A stretch of DNA of 64,000 nt from Streptomyces caatingaensis (GCF_001187435.1 NZ_LFXA01000018.1:1-64000); one strand, 5' to 3'. Shown: positions 22,114 to 31,037, numbered from the stretch's first letter. Numbers and translations are program-made. Notes: generated by a model not told the origin, from the letters alone.

Positions 22114-23040
22114 TCAGTCGCGTGGGACCAGGGTGAGCAGTGTGGCCTCGGGCGGGCAGGCGAAGCGGACGGGGGTGTAGCGGTTGGTGCCGCAGCCGGC
22201 GGAGACGTGCAGGTACGAGCGGTGGCCGCCCGCCCGGTGGGTGGACAGGCCCTTGACCCGGCCGGTGTCGATGTCGCAGTTGGTGACCAGGGCCCCGTAG
22301 AAGGGGATGCAGAGCTGGCCGCCGTGGGTGTGGCCGGCGAGGATCAGCGGGTAGCGGTCGGCGGTGAAGGCGTCGAGGACCCGCAGGTAGGGGGCGTGGA
22401 CGACGGCCATCGAGAAGTCCGCGTCCGCGACCGGACCGCCGGCGACCTCCGCGTACCGGTCCCGCTTGATGTGCGGGTCGTCCAGGCCGGTGAGCGCGAT
22501 CTCCCTGCCGTCGATCTTCAGGCGTCCCCGGGTGTTCGTGAGGTTGATCCAGCCCGCCTCGTCGAAGCCGTCGCGCAGCTCCTCCCACGGGTTGTGGATC
22601 GCGCCCACGACGGGGGCGTTGCCGTTGAGGCCGTGCCGGCCGGTGGCCTTCTCGATCAGGTAGCGGGCCGGGTTGCGCAGCTTGGGCCCGTAGTAGTCGT
22701 TGGAGCCGAAGACGTACGCGCCGGGGAAGCGCATCAGCGGGCCGAGCGCGTCGAGCGTCTCGGGGACGCCCTCCGGGTCGGAGAGGTTGTCGCCGGTGTT
22801 GATCACGAAGTCGGGGCGCAGCCCGGCGAGGGACTGCAGCCAGCGCTGCTTCTTGCGCTGTCCGCCCACCATGTGGATGTCGGACACCTGCAGGACCCGC
22901 AGGGGCCGCATGCCGGGCGGCAGGACGGGCACCGTGACCCGGCGGAGCCGGAAGGAGCGGACCTCGAAGCCGGCGGCGTAGGCGATGCCCGCCGCTCCGG
23001 CTGCTGTGATTCCCAGGGGTACTGCGTATCGCGCGCGCAT
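22114..23040 (-). CDS. membrane-anchored metallophosphoesterase
   Basis: A 308-residue protein from ATG 23040 (M-R-A-R-Y-A-V-P-L-G-I). A single N-terminal hydrophobic segment spans about residues 5-23. The calcineurin-like metal site is D-I-H (Q-V-S-D-I-H-M-V-G-G), G-D-N (I-N-T-G-D-N-L-S), N (F-G-S-N-D-Y), H in V-V-H-A-P-Y, and G-H-T-H-G-G. The family includes YkuE-like phosphodiesterases acting on envelope lipids or nucleotides. Substrate is unknown. It is divergent from the YqeY gene. Confidence 0.85.
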   Translation of the reverse strand: MRARYAVPLGITAAGAAGIAYAAGFEVRSFRLRRVTVPVLPPGMRPLRVLQVSDIHMVGGQRKKQRWLQSLAGLRPDFVINTGDNLSDPEGVPETLDALGPLMRFPGAYVFGSNDYYGPKLRNPARYLIEKATGRHGLNGNAPVVGAIHNPWEELRDGFDEAGWINLTNTRGRLKIDGREIALTGLDDPHIKRDRYAEVAGGPVADADFSMAVVHAPYLRVLDAFTADRYPLILAGHTHGGQLCIPFYGALVTNCDIDTGRVKGLSTHRAGGHRSYLHVSAGCGTNRYTPVRFACPPEATLLTLVPRD

Positions 23041-23159
23041 ACGGCCATGGTCGCAGACCGGGGCGGCCCCGGACGCCACGGGCCCGGCGGGGGAGGGGAG
23101 TTGTGGGGGACGGCGGTTAATGGGCGGCACCGGAGCGGGCGGGATGCGAAGATTGCGCC

Positions 23160-23621
23160 ATGACCACGCTCAAGGCAAAGCTCCAGGATGACCTCACCGC
23201 CGCGATCAAGGCGCGCGACGAGCTGCGCTCCTCCTCCCTCCGTCTCACCCTCTCCGCCATCGGCTACGAGGAGACGGCCGGCAAGACCGCCCGGGAGCTC
23301 TCCGACGACGAGGTGCTCAAGGTGATCACCCGCGAGGTGAAGAAGCGCCGCGAGGCCGCCGAGGCGTTCGCGAAGGGCGGCCGCGCCGAGCAGGCCGAGC
23401 GTGAGCGCGCGGAGGGCGAAGTGCTCGCCGCCTACCTGCCGGCCCAGCTGTCGGACGAGGAGCTGACCGCGCTCGTCGCGGAGGCCGTGGCCGAGGCGAA
23501 GGCGGGCGGTGCCGAGGGGCCCAAGGCGATGGGCGCCGTCATGAAGATCGTCAAGCCGAAGGTGGGGAACCGGGCCGAGGGCGGCCGGGTGTCCGCCGAG
23601 GTCAAGCGCCAGCTCGCGTAG
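23160..23621 (+). CDS. GatB/YqeY domain-containing protein
   Basis: A 153-residue protein from ATG 23160. It begins T-T-L-K-A-K-L-Q-D-D-L-T-A-A-I-K-A-R-D and has R-L-T-L-S-A-I, a long charged helix, A-Y-L-P-A-Q-L-S-D-E-E-L and the C-terminal G-R-V-S-A-E-V-K-R-Q-L. This is the complete YqeY fold, related to the tail domain of GatB that binds tRNA in transamidosomes. Stand-alone YqeY proteins have no settled role. A tandem repeat array and a strong terminator follow. Confidence 0.88.
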   Translation: MTTLKAKLQDDLTAAIKARDELRSSSLRLTLSAIGYEETAGKTARELSDDEVLKVITREVKKRREAAEAFAKGGRAEQAERERAEGEVLAAYLPAQLSDEELTALVAEAVAEAKAGGAEGPKAMGAVMKIVKPKVGNRAEGGRVSAEVKRQLA

Positions 23622-23641
23622 CGCGTAGCGCGGAGGGCGCC

Positions 23642-23717
23642 GGGCACCGGATACGGGAACGGGCACCGGATACGGGAACGGGCACCGGATACGGGAACGG
23701 GCACCGGATACGGGAAA
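23642..23717 (+). repeat. four-copy 19-bp tandem repeat
   Basis: The unit GGGCACCGGATACGGGAAC occurs four times head to tail (starts 23642, 23661, 23680, 23699); the last ends AAA. It lies just past the yqeY stop and runs into the terminator stem. It has no spacers, so it is a minisatellite and not a CRISPR. It may vary in copy number between strains. Confidence 0.9.
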
Positions 23718-23759
23718 GGGGCCCGCCCAGGACCGTACGTGGTCCGGGCGGGCCCCTTT
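23715..23759. terminator. strong bidirectional terminator
   Basis: AAAGGGGCCCGCCC pairs with GGGCGGGCCCCTTT. An inner GGACC/GGTCC stem, a GTACGT loop and one bulged A lie between. It separates the convergent yqeY and penicillin-binding protein genes. Confidence 0.9.
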
Positions 23760-23789
23760 CCCCTGACCGTCGGGCAGGGATCCCGGGCG

Positions 23790-25970
23790 TCAGTGGGGAC
23801 GGTTGGCCCTGCCGGGCTTGTTGCCGGGGCCCGGGTGGTTCTTCCCGCCGCCCTTCTTGTTCTTCCCGTCCTTGTCCTTGCCCTTGTCCTTCGCCTTGTC
23901 CGAGCCGCCGGTGTCGATGCCCGAGACGGTGTCGAAGGACGGTGCGGGCCTGCCCTCCAGGGCGCCGCTCATGGCGTCGCGCCAGATGGGCCCCGGGGTG
24001 TCACCGCCGTAGACCTGGCCGTGGTAGACGCCGCCGATGGTGATGTCCTCCATCGACACCTCGTCCCCGGCGCCGCCGACCCACACCGCGCCCGCCATGT
24101 TGGGGGTGTAGCCGACGAACCAGGCGGCCTTGCGGCCGTCGGTCGTACCGGTCTTGCCCGCGCTGTCACGCCCGCCGAGGCCGGCCTCCTTGCCGGTGCC
24201 GTCCTCGACCACGCCCTTGAGCAGGGTGTTGATCGTCTCGGCGGTCTCCTCGGACATGGCGCGCGAGCAGCTCGACTTGGGGACGTTCAGCGGCTTGCCG
24301 TTGGGGCCCTGGGCCGAGGTGATGAGGACGGGGGTGCAGTAGGTGCCCTTGTTGGCGAAGGCGGCGTACGCGGCGGCCATCCTCAGCGGGGCCATACCCG
24401 CGGCGCCACCGATGGCCATGGCCGGCACCTCCTCCATCTTCTGCCCGCTGGCCGGCTTGAGGCCGAGCTTGTCCGCCATCTTCACGGCCGGGCAGAGGCC
24501 GATGTCCTCGAGGAGCTGGATGTAGTACGTGTTGACCGACTTGGCGGTCGCCTCGGCCATGCCGTACGGGCCGACCTCGCTCCGGTTCTCGTTGTTGACC
24601 TGGTCGCCGCCGTTCTTCCAGGTGCCCTTGCAGGTCGCGATCTCGGAGGGGTACGGCATGCTGTACGGCGACGAGTACGTCTGGTTCGCCGACTTGCCCT
24701 CCTCCAGCGCCGCCGCCGCGATGATCGGCTTGAAGGTGGAGCCGGGCTGGAAGCCGTACGTCGAGCCGCCCATGGCGTGATCGGCCGACAGGTTGATCTG
24801 CGTCTGGTTCTTGCCGAAGCCGTACGGCTTCGACTGGCCCATGCCCAGCACCTTGCCCGTGCCCGGTTCGACGATCGAGATCGCCGTGGCCACCGAGTCG
24901 CTCTGGTAGACGTGATCGGTGATCGACTTCTGGACGGACTTCTGCGTCTGCGGGTCGAGGGTCGTGCGGATCGTCATGCCGCCCTCGTTCCACCGCTTGG
25001 CGCGGGCCTCCTTCGTCTTGCCGAAGGCGGGGTCCTGGAGGAAGACCTGGCGGACGTAGTCGCAGAAGAAGCCGGCGCCGTTGACGGCGGTGATGCAGCC
25101 GCTCTTCGGGCGGCTGACGTCGAGCTTGATCGGCTTGGCCTTCTCGGCGTCGGCCTGGGCCTGGGTGATGTTCTTCAGGTCGGCCATGCGCTGGAGGACC
25201 ATGTTCCGCCGCTGGGTGGCCGCCTTGGGCGCGTTGACCGGGTCGAAGCGGCTGGGCGACTGGACGATGCCGGCCAGCAGGGCGGACTCGCCGAGGGTGA
25301 GGTCCTTGGCGTGCTTGCTGAAGTAGCGCTGGGAGGCGGCCTCGACGCCGTACGCCTGCTGCCCGAAGAAGGTGATGTTCAGGTAGTTGGCGAGGATGCG
25401 CTGCTTGCCCAGCTCCTTCTCGACCTGGATGGCGTACTTCAGCTCCTTGACCTTGCGGCCGACGGTCTGCTGCGTGGCGACGGCGACCTTGTCCGGGTCG
25501 TCGCCGGCCTCCTCGACGAAGACGTTCTTGACGTACTGCTGGGTGAGGGTCGAGGCGCCCTCGGAGACGCCGCCGCTCTGGGCGTTGCGGTTGAGGGCGC
25601 GGAGCACGCCCTTGAGGTCGACGGCGCCGTGCTCGTAGAAACGGGCGTCCTCGATGGCGACGATCGCCTTCTGCATCCAGGGCGAGATCTTGCCGAGGGG
25701 GACGACGGTGCGGTCGCGCGAGTAGACCTTGGCTATCTCGCCGCCCTCGGAGTCGAGGATGACGGTCCGCTGGCTCAGCGGCGGCGTCCTGAGGTTCGCG
25801 GGGAGCTCGTCGAAGCCCTCCACCGTGCCCTTCGCCGCCAGGCCGAAGGCGCCGACGCCCGGCAGGGCCAGTCCCGCCAGAACGACTCCGGAGAGGACGC
25901 TGACGCCGAGGAACTTGGCGGCCTGCCGGCCCCCCGAAGAGGACCCCCCGCCCGAGCGCTTCATAGCCAT
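23790..25970 (-). CDS. class A penicillin-binding protein (transglycosylase/transpeptidase)
   Basis: A 726-residue bifunctional PBP. A cytoplasmic Gly/Ser tail and one membrane span (about 18-45) are followed by a GT51 glycosyltransferase with E-D-A-R-F-Y-E-H-G (catalytic Glu) and G-A-S-T-L-T-Q-Q-Y. The transpeptidase domain has S-x-x-K as G-S-T-F-K-P, S-V-N in K-S-V-N-T-Y, and K-T-G-T-T. The C-terminus is a Lys/Gly/Pro-rich disordered tail. It polymerises and cross-links peptidoglycan at the outer membrane face. ATG 25970 has no Shine-Dalgarno but a TAGGCT box 7 nt upstream, suggesting a leaderless message. It diverges from wblA, as in other streptomycetes. Confidence 0.93.
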   Translation of the reverse strand: MAMKRSGGGSSSGGRQAAKFLGVSVLSGVVLAGLALPGVGAFGLAAKGTVEGFDELPANLRTPPLSQRTVILDSEGGEIAKVYSRDRTVVPLGKISPWMQKAIVAIEDARFYEHGAVDLKGVLRALNRNAQSGGVSEGASTLTQQYVKNVFVEEAGDDPDKVAVATQQTVGRKVKELKYAIQVEKELGKQRILANYLNITFFGQQAYGVEAASQRYFSKHAKDLTLGESALLAGIVQSPSRFDPVNAPKAATQRRNMVLQRMADLKNITQAQADAEKAKPIKLDVSRPKSGCITAVNGAGFFCDYVRQVFLQDPAFGKTKEARAKRWNEGGMTIRTTLDPQTQKSVQKSITDHVYQSDSVATAISIVEPGTGKVLGMGQSKPYGFGKNQTQINLSADHAMGGSTYGFQPGSTFKPIIAAAALEEGKSANQTYSSPYSMPYPSEIATCKGTWKNGGDQVNNENRSEVGPYGMAEATAKSVNTYYIQLLEDIGLCPAVKMADKLGLKPASGQKMEEVPAMAIGGAAGMAPLRMAAAYAAFANKGTYCTPVLITSAQGPNGKPLNVPKSSCSRAMSEETAETINTLLKGVVEDGTGKEAGLGGRDSAGKTGTTDGRKAAWFVGYTPNMAGAVWVGGAGDEVSMEDITIGGVYHGQVYGGDTPGPIWRDAMSGALEGRPAPSFDTVSGIDTGGSDKAKDKGKDKDGKNKKGGGKNHPGPGNKPGRANRPH

Positions 25971-26355
25971 GGGGGAAAGCCTACGTTCTCATTCGGCGGA
26001 CAGACGCCCGTGTGTTCGCCTACGCTGTTTTACGCCAGTCACTGCGGTCGTCTTCAGCATCACCTCTGCCTTCACTCCTGTAGGTGATGAGGTGTGTCCA
26101 GATCGCCGCCTGTGTCACGGGACGTCCCGTCCAGGAGGGGTGAACTGCCCTTATCCGTACGGAAAAGTCGCTGTTGTCGCCAGCTCACTCCGTTGGGTGA
26201 TCTGCCGCGTACGCATAGTCCCTTCGGGCTATCCAAGATTGGGCCCGAAGGGGGTGTTGCCCCCTGTCCTGCTTCCGTAACGTCCTCAACTGGCAACGGT
26301 GAATATGCCGCTGCCGCCGTGGGGGAGCCTCGATTCGGGAGAGGACGGCGCCAGC
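25971..26355. promoter_or_regulatory. PBP-wblA divergent control region
   Basis: A 385-nt non-coding region holding the promoters of the PBP gene and wblA. A perfect 12-bp palindrome, CGGGACGTCCCG, is at 26118-26129, about 230 nt before wblA, and a GGGG(TGTTG)CCCC hairpin lies near 26251-26263. Developmental regulators are known to act on wblA in streptomycetes, so a long control region is expected. Which protein uses these sites cannot be told from sequence. Confidence 0.5.
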
Positions 26356-26691
26356 ATGAGCTGGGTAACCGACTGGAGTGCGCAGGCCGCCTGCCGCACG
26401 ACCGATCCGGACGAACTGTTCGTTCAGGGCGCAGCACAGAACCGGGCCAAAGCGGTCTGCACCGGGTGCCCGGTCCGTACCGAATGCCTGGCCGACGCGT
26501 TGGACAACCGCGTCGAGTTCGGCGTGTGGGGCGGGATGACGGAGCGCGAGCGGCGGGCGCTGCTGCGGCGCCGGCCGACGGTGACGTCGTGGCGCCGCCT
26601 GCTGGAGACGGCCCGCACGGAGTACGAGCGCGGCGCCGGCCTCCTGCCGCTGGGCGAGGAGGAGTACGACGCGTACGCGGCGGCGGGCTAG
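26356..26691 (+). CDS. wblA: WblA, WhiB-like iron-sulfur developmental regulator
   Basis: A 111-residue Wbl protein from ATG 26356. Four Cys ligands for the 4Fe-4S cluster are present: one in Q-A-A-C-R-T-T-D, and three in V-C-T-G-C-P-V-R-T-E-C. The G-V-W-G-G turn and basic R-E-R-R-A-L-L-R-R-R DNA-binding segment follow. The sequence and its neighbours (a class A PBP on one side, two ArsA-like ATPases on the other) match WblA of S. coelicolor, a pleiotropic regulator that promotes sporulation and represses antibiotic production. Its stop overlaps the convergent ATPase stop by a few bases. Confidence 0.95.
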   Translation: MSWVTDWSAQAACRTTDPDELFVQGAAQNRAKAVCTGCPVRTECLADALDNRVEFGVWGGMTERERRALLRRRPTVTSWRRLLETARTEYERGAGLLPLGEEEYDAYAAAG

Positions 26692-28340
26692 CCCTCGGAG
26701 CCCCGCGCGGGGGCGTCCCGCTCCGGGCCCCGTCCCGCGTGGTGTGCGCGGACGGCCGGATCGGCCGTGGCCTGGGCCGGCAGGGGGGCCGGACCGTCCG
26801 GGCCGGTGCGGCCGGCGAGGCGTTCGCCGATGGACCGCAGGCCCGCCAGGTCGTGGACGTCGCCGGGGAGCGCGGCCACTTCGGCCACCGGTACGTCCGG
26901 ATGCAACGCGGTGAAGCGATCGCGGGTCCGCCGCTCGCGCGCCAGCACCCGCATGCGTTCGGCGTGCAGGCGCAGCAGCCCCGCGGCCAGCCGCTCGGTG
27001 GAGATCTCCTCGGAACCGGTGGAGGCCGTCCCGGTGGGCACCGCGGATTCCGCGTGCACCGGGGGCACTCCGGGGGACACGGGCCGGGGGAAGCCGCTCT
27101 CGGGAGAGGATGTGTCGAGGGGAGTGGCGGTGCCAGGGTCATCAGCGGTACGTGTCCCAGCTTGCCCGCTGTCACGATCCACAATGCCGGTGCCGGCAAG
27201 ATTTTCCGGGTAATCCGCGGCGGCCGTCGGGTTGTTGACGGTTTCGGTCGGGTCGTTGACGGTTCCGGTCGCGTCGCCCGCGCTCCCGGCCGTACCGTCC
27301 TCCGGCCCCTCCGCGGTTCCGTCCGCCGTACTGCCCCCCGGTCCCTCCCCCGGTCCCTCCGCCGTTCCGTCCGCCGGGCGGTCCGCCGTCGTGAGGGGGC
27401 CCTCCGTCAGCGCCTCGGCCGCCGCCAGCGCGCGCTCGGCGGAGAGCCGGGCGGCCCCGCTGCCGTGCACCCGGTTGAGCACCAGCCCGGCCAGCGGCAT
27501 CCGCTCCTCCGCCAGCCGCTGGACGAAGTAGGCGGCCTCGCGCAGCGCGTCCCGCTCGGGCGCGGCCACCACGAGAAAGGCCGTTCCGGGCGCCTGGAGC
27601 AGGCGGTACGTGGCATCGGCGCGGGTACGGAATCCGCCGAACATCGTGTCCATCGCGGCCACGAAGGTCTGTACGTCGCGCAGCAGTTGGGCGCCCATCA
27701 GTTTGTTGAGGGGGCCGCTCATCACCGACATGCCGACGCCCAGGAACTTCATCCCGGCCCGTCCGCCGATCTTCGCGGGGGCCATCAGCACCTTGATGAG
27801 CCTGCCGTCGAGGAACGAGCCGAGCCGGCCCGGGGCGTCCAGGAAGTCCAGCGCGGAGCGGCTCGGCGGCGTGTCGACGACGATCAGGTCCCACTCGTCG
27901 CGGGAGCGCAGCTGGCCCAGCTTCTCCATGGCCATGTACTCCTGCGTGCCGGCGAAGCCGGCCGACAGGGACTGGTAGAAGGGGTTCTCCAGGATCGCCC
28001 GGGCGCGGTCGCGGTCCGCGTGCGCCTCGACGATCTCGTCGAAGGTCCGCTTCATGTCCAGCATCATGGCGTGCAGTTCGCCGCCCGCCGAGCCGTCGAC
28101 GCCGGGCACGCGCCGTGGCACGTTGTCCAGTTCGTCGATCCCCATGGACTGCGCCAGCCGCCGCGCCGGGTCGATGGTCAGCACCACGGCCTTCCGGCCG
28201 CGCTCCGCGGCCCGCAGGCCGAGCGCCGCGGCGGTCGTCGTCTTGCCGACCCCGCCGGAGCCGCAGCACACCACGATGCGGGTGCCGCGGTCGTCCAGGA
28301 TGGCGTCGACGTCGAGAGCGGTCGTCCTGTCCAGGCTCAC
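26688..28340 (-). CDS. ArsA-like ATPase with low-complexity insert
   Basis: A 550-residue ArsA/GET3-type ATPase. The deviant Walker A is C-G-S-G-G-V-G-K-T-T near residue 28, followed by L-T-I-D-P-A-R-R-L-A (Switch I) and V-V-D-T-P-P-S-R-S-A-L-D (Switch II). Residues about 305-430 are a low-complexity insert of Gly/Thr/Asp/Pro repeats such as T-A-E-G-P and V-N-D-P-T. A conserved-looking C-terminal end follows with E-R-L-A-A-G-L-L-R-L-H-A-E-R. In streptomycetes this gene and its partner sit beside wblA; a membrane-protein targeting or development role is plausible but unproven. GTG 28340 overlaps the upstream ATPase stop. Confidence 0.88.
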   Translation of the reverse strand: MSLDRTTALDVDAILDDRGTRIVVCCGSGGVGKTTTAAALGLRAAERGRKAVVLTIDPARRLAQSMGIDELDNVPRRVPGVDGSAGGELHAMMLDMKRTFDEIVEAHADRDRARAILENPFYQSLSAGFAGTQEYMAMEKLGQLRSRDEWDLIVVDTPPSRSALDFLDAPGRLGSFLDGRLIKVLMAPAKIGGRAGMKFLGVGMSVMSGPLNKLMGAQLLRDVQTFVAAMDTMFGGFRTRADATYRLLQAPGTAFLVVAAPERDALREAAYFVQRLAEERMPLAGLVLNRVHGSGAARLSAERALAAAEALTEGPLTTADRPADGTAEGPGEGPGGSTADGTAEGPEDGTAGSAGDATGTVNDPTETVNNPTAAADYPENLAGTGIVDRDSGQAGTRTADDPGTATPLDTSSPESGFPRPVSPGVPPVHAESAVPTGTASTGSEEISTERLAAGLLRLHAERMRVLARERRTRDRFTALHPDVPVAEVAALPGDVHDLAGLRSIGERLAGRTGPDGPAPLPAQATADPAVRAHHAGRGPERDAPARGSEG

Positions 28341-29350
28341 CTGGCCCCCTCGCTCGTGCCGGTCACGATCTCCCGCGTGCGCAGCACACGGGCCATGCGG
28401 TAGAGCCCGGCCAGGTCCACCCCGTCGCCGAGCAGGTCCAACTGGCAGGTCGGAAGGCCGAGTTCCGCGATTCTGGCGCGGCTGCCGCGTTCGAGCGCGA
28501 GCCGTGCGGTGTGCTCGCGGGCCTCGTCCAGCAGCGGGGTGACCAGGGCGCCCGCCGCGTCCGCCCGGCTCCGGCCGCCGGAGGAGGTGCGGGCGAGGGC
28601 GTGGGCGAGGGCCTCGGCCACGGCCGCGCGCCGGCCGTTCGCCGCGTCCTCCACGGCCGCCCCGTCCAGCACTTCGGGCCGCACCATGTTGACGACGACG
28701 CTGCCGACCGGCAGGCCGGCGGCGCGCAGCTCGGCTATGCCGTCCACGGTCTCCTGGACCGGCATCTCCTCCAGCAGTGTCACCAAGTGCACCGCCGTCT
28801 CGGGGGACTTGATGACGCGCATCACCGCCTGGGCCTGGTTGTGGATCGGTCCGATCCGGGCCAGGCCGGCGACCTCGTCGTTGACGTTGAGGAAGCGCGT
28901 GACGCGGCCGGTCGGGGGCGCGTCCATGACGACGTGGTCGTAGACGAAGCGGCCCGCGCGGTCCTTCCTGCGCACCGCTTCGCAGGCCTTGCCGGTCAGC
29001 AGGACGTCCCGCAGGCCGGGGGCGATGGTCGTCGCGAAGTCGATCGCCCCCAGCTTCTTCAGGGCCCGTCCGGCGCTGCCGAGTTTGTAGAACATGTGGA
29101 GGTAGTCCAGCAGCGCCCGTTCGGCGTCGATGGCCAGCGCGTGGACCTCGCCGCCGCCGGGGGCCACCGCGATCTTCCGCTCCTCGTAGGGCAGTGCCTC
29201 CGTCTCGAAGAGCTGTGCGATGCCCTGGCGGCCCTCCACTTCGACCAGCAGCGTGCGTTTGCCCCCGGCCGCGAGGGCGAGTGCGAGAGCAGCGGCGACG
29301 GTGGTCTTGCCGGTACCGCCCTTGCCGCTGACGACATGGAGCCTGCTCAT
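28337..29350 (-). CDS. ArsA-like ATPase, first of the pair
   Basis: A 337-residue ATPase from ATG 29350. Walker A is V-S-G-K-G-G-T-G-K-T-T at residues 6-16 and the switch region contains V-E-V-E-G-R-Q-G. V-M-D-A-P-P-T-G-R is at about 140, followed by the helical A-R-I-G-P-I-H-N-Q-A-Q-A-V region. It lacks the Cys metal site of true arsenical pumps. The family acts as a dimer; coupling to the second ATPase by GTGA overlap suggests a heterodimer in which the two P-loops pair. Confidence 0.9.
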   Translation of the reverse strand: MSRLHVVSGKGGTGKTTVAAALALALAAGGKRTLLVEVEGRQGIAQLFETEALPYEERKIAVAPGGGEVHALAIDAERALLDYLHMFYKLGSAGRALKKLGAIDFATTIAPGLRDVLLTGKACEAVRRKDRAGRFVYDHVVMDAPPTGRVTRFLNVNDEVAGLARIGPIHNQAQAVMRVIKSPETAVHLVTLLEEMPVQETVDGIAELRAAGLPVGSVVVNMVRPEVLDGAAVEDAANGRRAAVAEALAHALARTSSGGRSRADAAGALVTPLLDEAREHTARLALERGSRARIAELGLPTCQLDLLGDGVDLAGLYRMARVLRTREIVTGTSEGAR

Positions 29351-29421
29351 GGTGCGGAGCCTAGCCAAGCCCCGTGGCGACCGCGCACGAGGCTGTCGGT
29401 GGGAGGCATTACAGTCGGGCC

Positions 29422-29577
29422 ATGACCAAGTGGGAATACGCAACCGTGCCGCTGCTGGTGCACGCGACCAAGCAGATTCTGGACACCTGGGGCGAGGACG
29501 GCTGGGAGCTCGTCCAGGTCGTTCCGGGGCCCAACCCGGAGCAGCTCGTGGCCTACCTGAAGCGGCCGAAGCAGTGA
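29422..29577 (+). CDS. DUF4177-like small protein
   Basis: A 51-residue protein from ATG 29422: M-T-K-W-E-Y-A-T-V-P-L-L, then W-G-E-D-G-W-E-L-V-Q-V-V-P-G and a basic C-terminus. The G-W-E-L-V pattern is the DUF4177 signature. TACAGT ends 6 nt before the ATG with no ribosome binding site, so the mRNA is probably leaderless. The stop overlaps the GTG of the RidA gene, coupling the two. The function is unknown. Confidence 0.85.
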   Translation: MTKWEYATVPLLVHATKQILDTWGEDGWELVQVVPGPNPEQLVAYLKRPKQ

Positions 29578-30038
29578 GCGCCGTCGAGGCGAAGCTCGCC
29601 GAGCTCGGGCTGACGCTGCCGGACGTCGTGCCGCCGCTGGCCGCGTACCAGCCGGCCGTGCAAACCGGTTCGTACGTGTACACGGCGGGCCAACTGCCCA
29701 TGGTCAAGGGCGCGATCCCGGTGACCGGCAAGGTCGGCGCCGAGGTGAGCCCGGAGCAGGCCAAGGAGCTGGCGGGCGTGTGCGCGCTCAACGCGCTGGC
29801 CGCCGTGAAGTCCGTCGTGGGCGACCTCGACAAGATCGTGCGTGTGGTGAAGGTCGTCGGCTTCGTCGCCTCCGCGCCCGACTTCACGGGCCAGCCCGCC
29901 GTCCTCAACGGGGCCAGCGAGCTGCTGGGCGACGTCCTGGGCGAGAAGGGCGTGCACGCCCGCTCCGCCGTCGGTGTCGCGGTGCTCCCGCTGGACGCGC
30001 CGGTCGAGGTCGAGATCCAGGTCGAGGTCGCCGGCTGA
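29574..30038 (+). CDS. RidA-family protein
   Basis: A 154-residue YjgF/YER057c/UK114 protein from GTG 29574, overlapping the upstream stop. Core features are Y-V-Y-T-A-G-Q-L-P, N-A-L-A-A-V-K-S-V-V-G-D-L-D-K-I-V-R-V and H-A-R-S-A-V-G-V-A-V-L-P-L, where the Arg is the position used by RidA to bind 2-imino acids. Expected activity is hydrolysis of reactive enamine/imine intermediates. The N-terminal extension matches the longer subgroup common in actinomycetes. Confidence 0.9.
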   Translation: MSAVEAKLAELGLTLPDVVPPLAAYQPAVQTGSYVYTAGQLPMVKGAIPVTGKVGAEVSPEQAKELAGVCALNALAAVKSVVGDLDKIVRVVKVVGFVASAPDFTGQPAVLNGASELLGDVLGEKGVHARSAVGVAVLPLDAPVEVEIQVEVAG

Positions 30039-30128
30039 CGGCCGCGGCGGGCTCCTCGGCGTCGCGGCCCGCCGGCCGGGGCGCGGGGGCCCCTCGAACA
30101 TCCGCCCGTGAGCGCATAGCATCCGGCC

Positions 30129-31037
30129 ATGGCGACGACCAACGGCCAGTGGTACCCACCGGAATGGCCCGACCGGATCCGGCTGCTCGCGCGGGGCGGG
30201 CTCGACCCCGTGACGCCGCGCCGCGCCGCCACGGTCCTGCTGCTGCGGGACGGGGCGGAGGACGGGATCGCCGTCCACATGCTGCGCAGACGCGCCTCCA
30301 TGGCCTTCGCCGGAGGCGCGTTCGCGTATCCGGGCGGGTCCGTGGATCCGCGCGACGAGCGGGACGTGCCCTGGGCCGGGCCGTCGCCCGAGGAGTGGGC
30401 CGGGCGGCTGGGTGTCGAGCCGGCCGCGGCGCAGGCCATCGTCTGCGCGGCGGTCCGCGAGACGTTCGAGGAGGCGGGCGTCCTGCTCGCCGGGCCGGCC
30501 CCGGCCACGGTCGTGGCCGACACCACCGGCCCGGAGTGGGAGGCCGACCGGGCGGCGCTCGTCAGCCACGAGCTGTCGTTCGGCGACTTCCTCGAACGGC
30601 GCGGCCTGCTGCTCCGCAGCGACCTGCTGGGCGGCTGGGCGCGCTGGATCACCCCGGAGTTCGAGCCGCGCCGCTACGACACCTGGTTCTTCGTCGCCGC
30701 GCTGCCCGAGGGGCAGCGCACCTGCGACGACTCCACCGAGGCGGACCTCGCGGTGTGGACGGCGCCCGCCGAGGCGGCCGCCGGCTACGACCGCGGCGAG
30801 CTGCTGATGATGCCGCCGACCATCGCGACGCTCCGCTCGCTCGTGCCGTTCGGCAGTGTGGCCGAGGCGCTGGGCGCGGCGGGTGAGCAGGATCTCACCC
30901 CGGTGCTCGCGCGCGTCGAGCTCGTCGGGGAAGAGATCGTGCTGAGCTGGCCCGGGCACGAGGAGTTCAGCAAGCACCTTCCCTTCCGCCTGCCGGGCCC
31001 GCCGCACATTCCAGCGACTCCGGGAGCCGATGCATGA
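30129..31037 (+). CDS. NUDIX hydrolase
   Basis: A 302-residue protein from ATG 30129, which has a TAGCAT box 6 nt upstream and may be leaderless. The Nudix box is split by a long insertion: G-G-A-F-A-Y-P-G-G-S-V-D near residue 60 and V-R-E-T-F-E-E-A-G-V-L near 112. This resembles NUDT19/RppH-distant members that hydrolyse CoA or other nucleoside diphosphate derivatives. The stop overlaps the ATG of the metallo-beta-lactamase-fold gene (ATGA). Confidence 0.88.
   Translation: MATTNGQWYPPEWPDRIRLLARGGLDPVTPRRAATVLLLRDGAEDGIAVHMLRRRASMAFAGGAFAYPGGSVDPRDERDVPWAGPSPEEWAGRLGVEPAAAQAIVCAAVRETFEEAGVLLAGPAPATVVADTTGPEWEADRAALVSHELSFGDFLERRGLLLRSDLLGGWARWITPEFEPRRYDTWFFVAALPEGQRTCDDSTEADLAVWTAPAEAAAGYDRGELLMMPPTIATLRSLVPFGSVAEALGAAGEQDLTPVLARVELVGEEIVLSWPGHEEFSKHLPFRLPGPPHIPATPGADA

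Noticed and set aside
23642..23717. CRISPR array.
   Set aside because: The 19-bp units are contiguous with no spacers and there are no cas genes.
23739..26087. Very long plus-strand open frame opposite the penicillin-binding protein.
   Set aside because: A GC-bias shadow: no domain, and the minus strand carries a complete bifunctional PBP with all motifs. Several similar shadows occur throughout.
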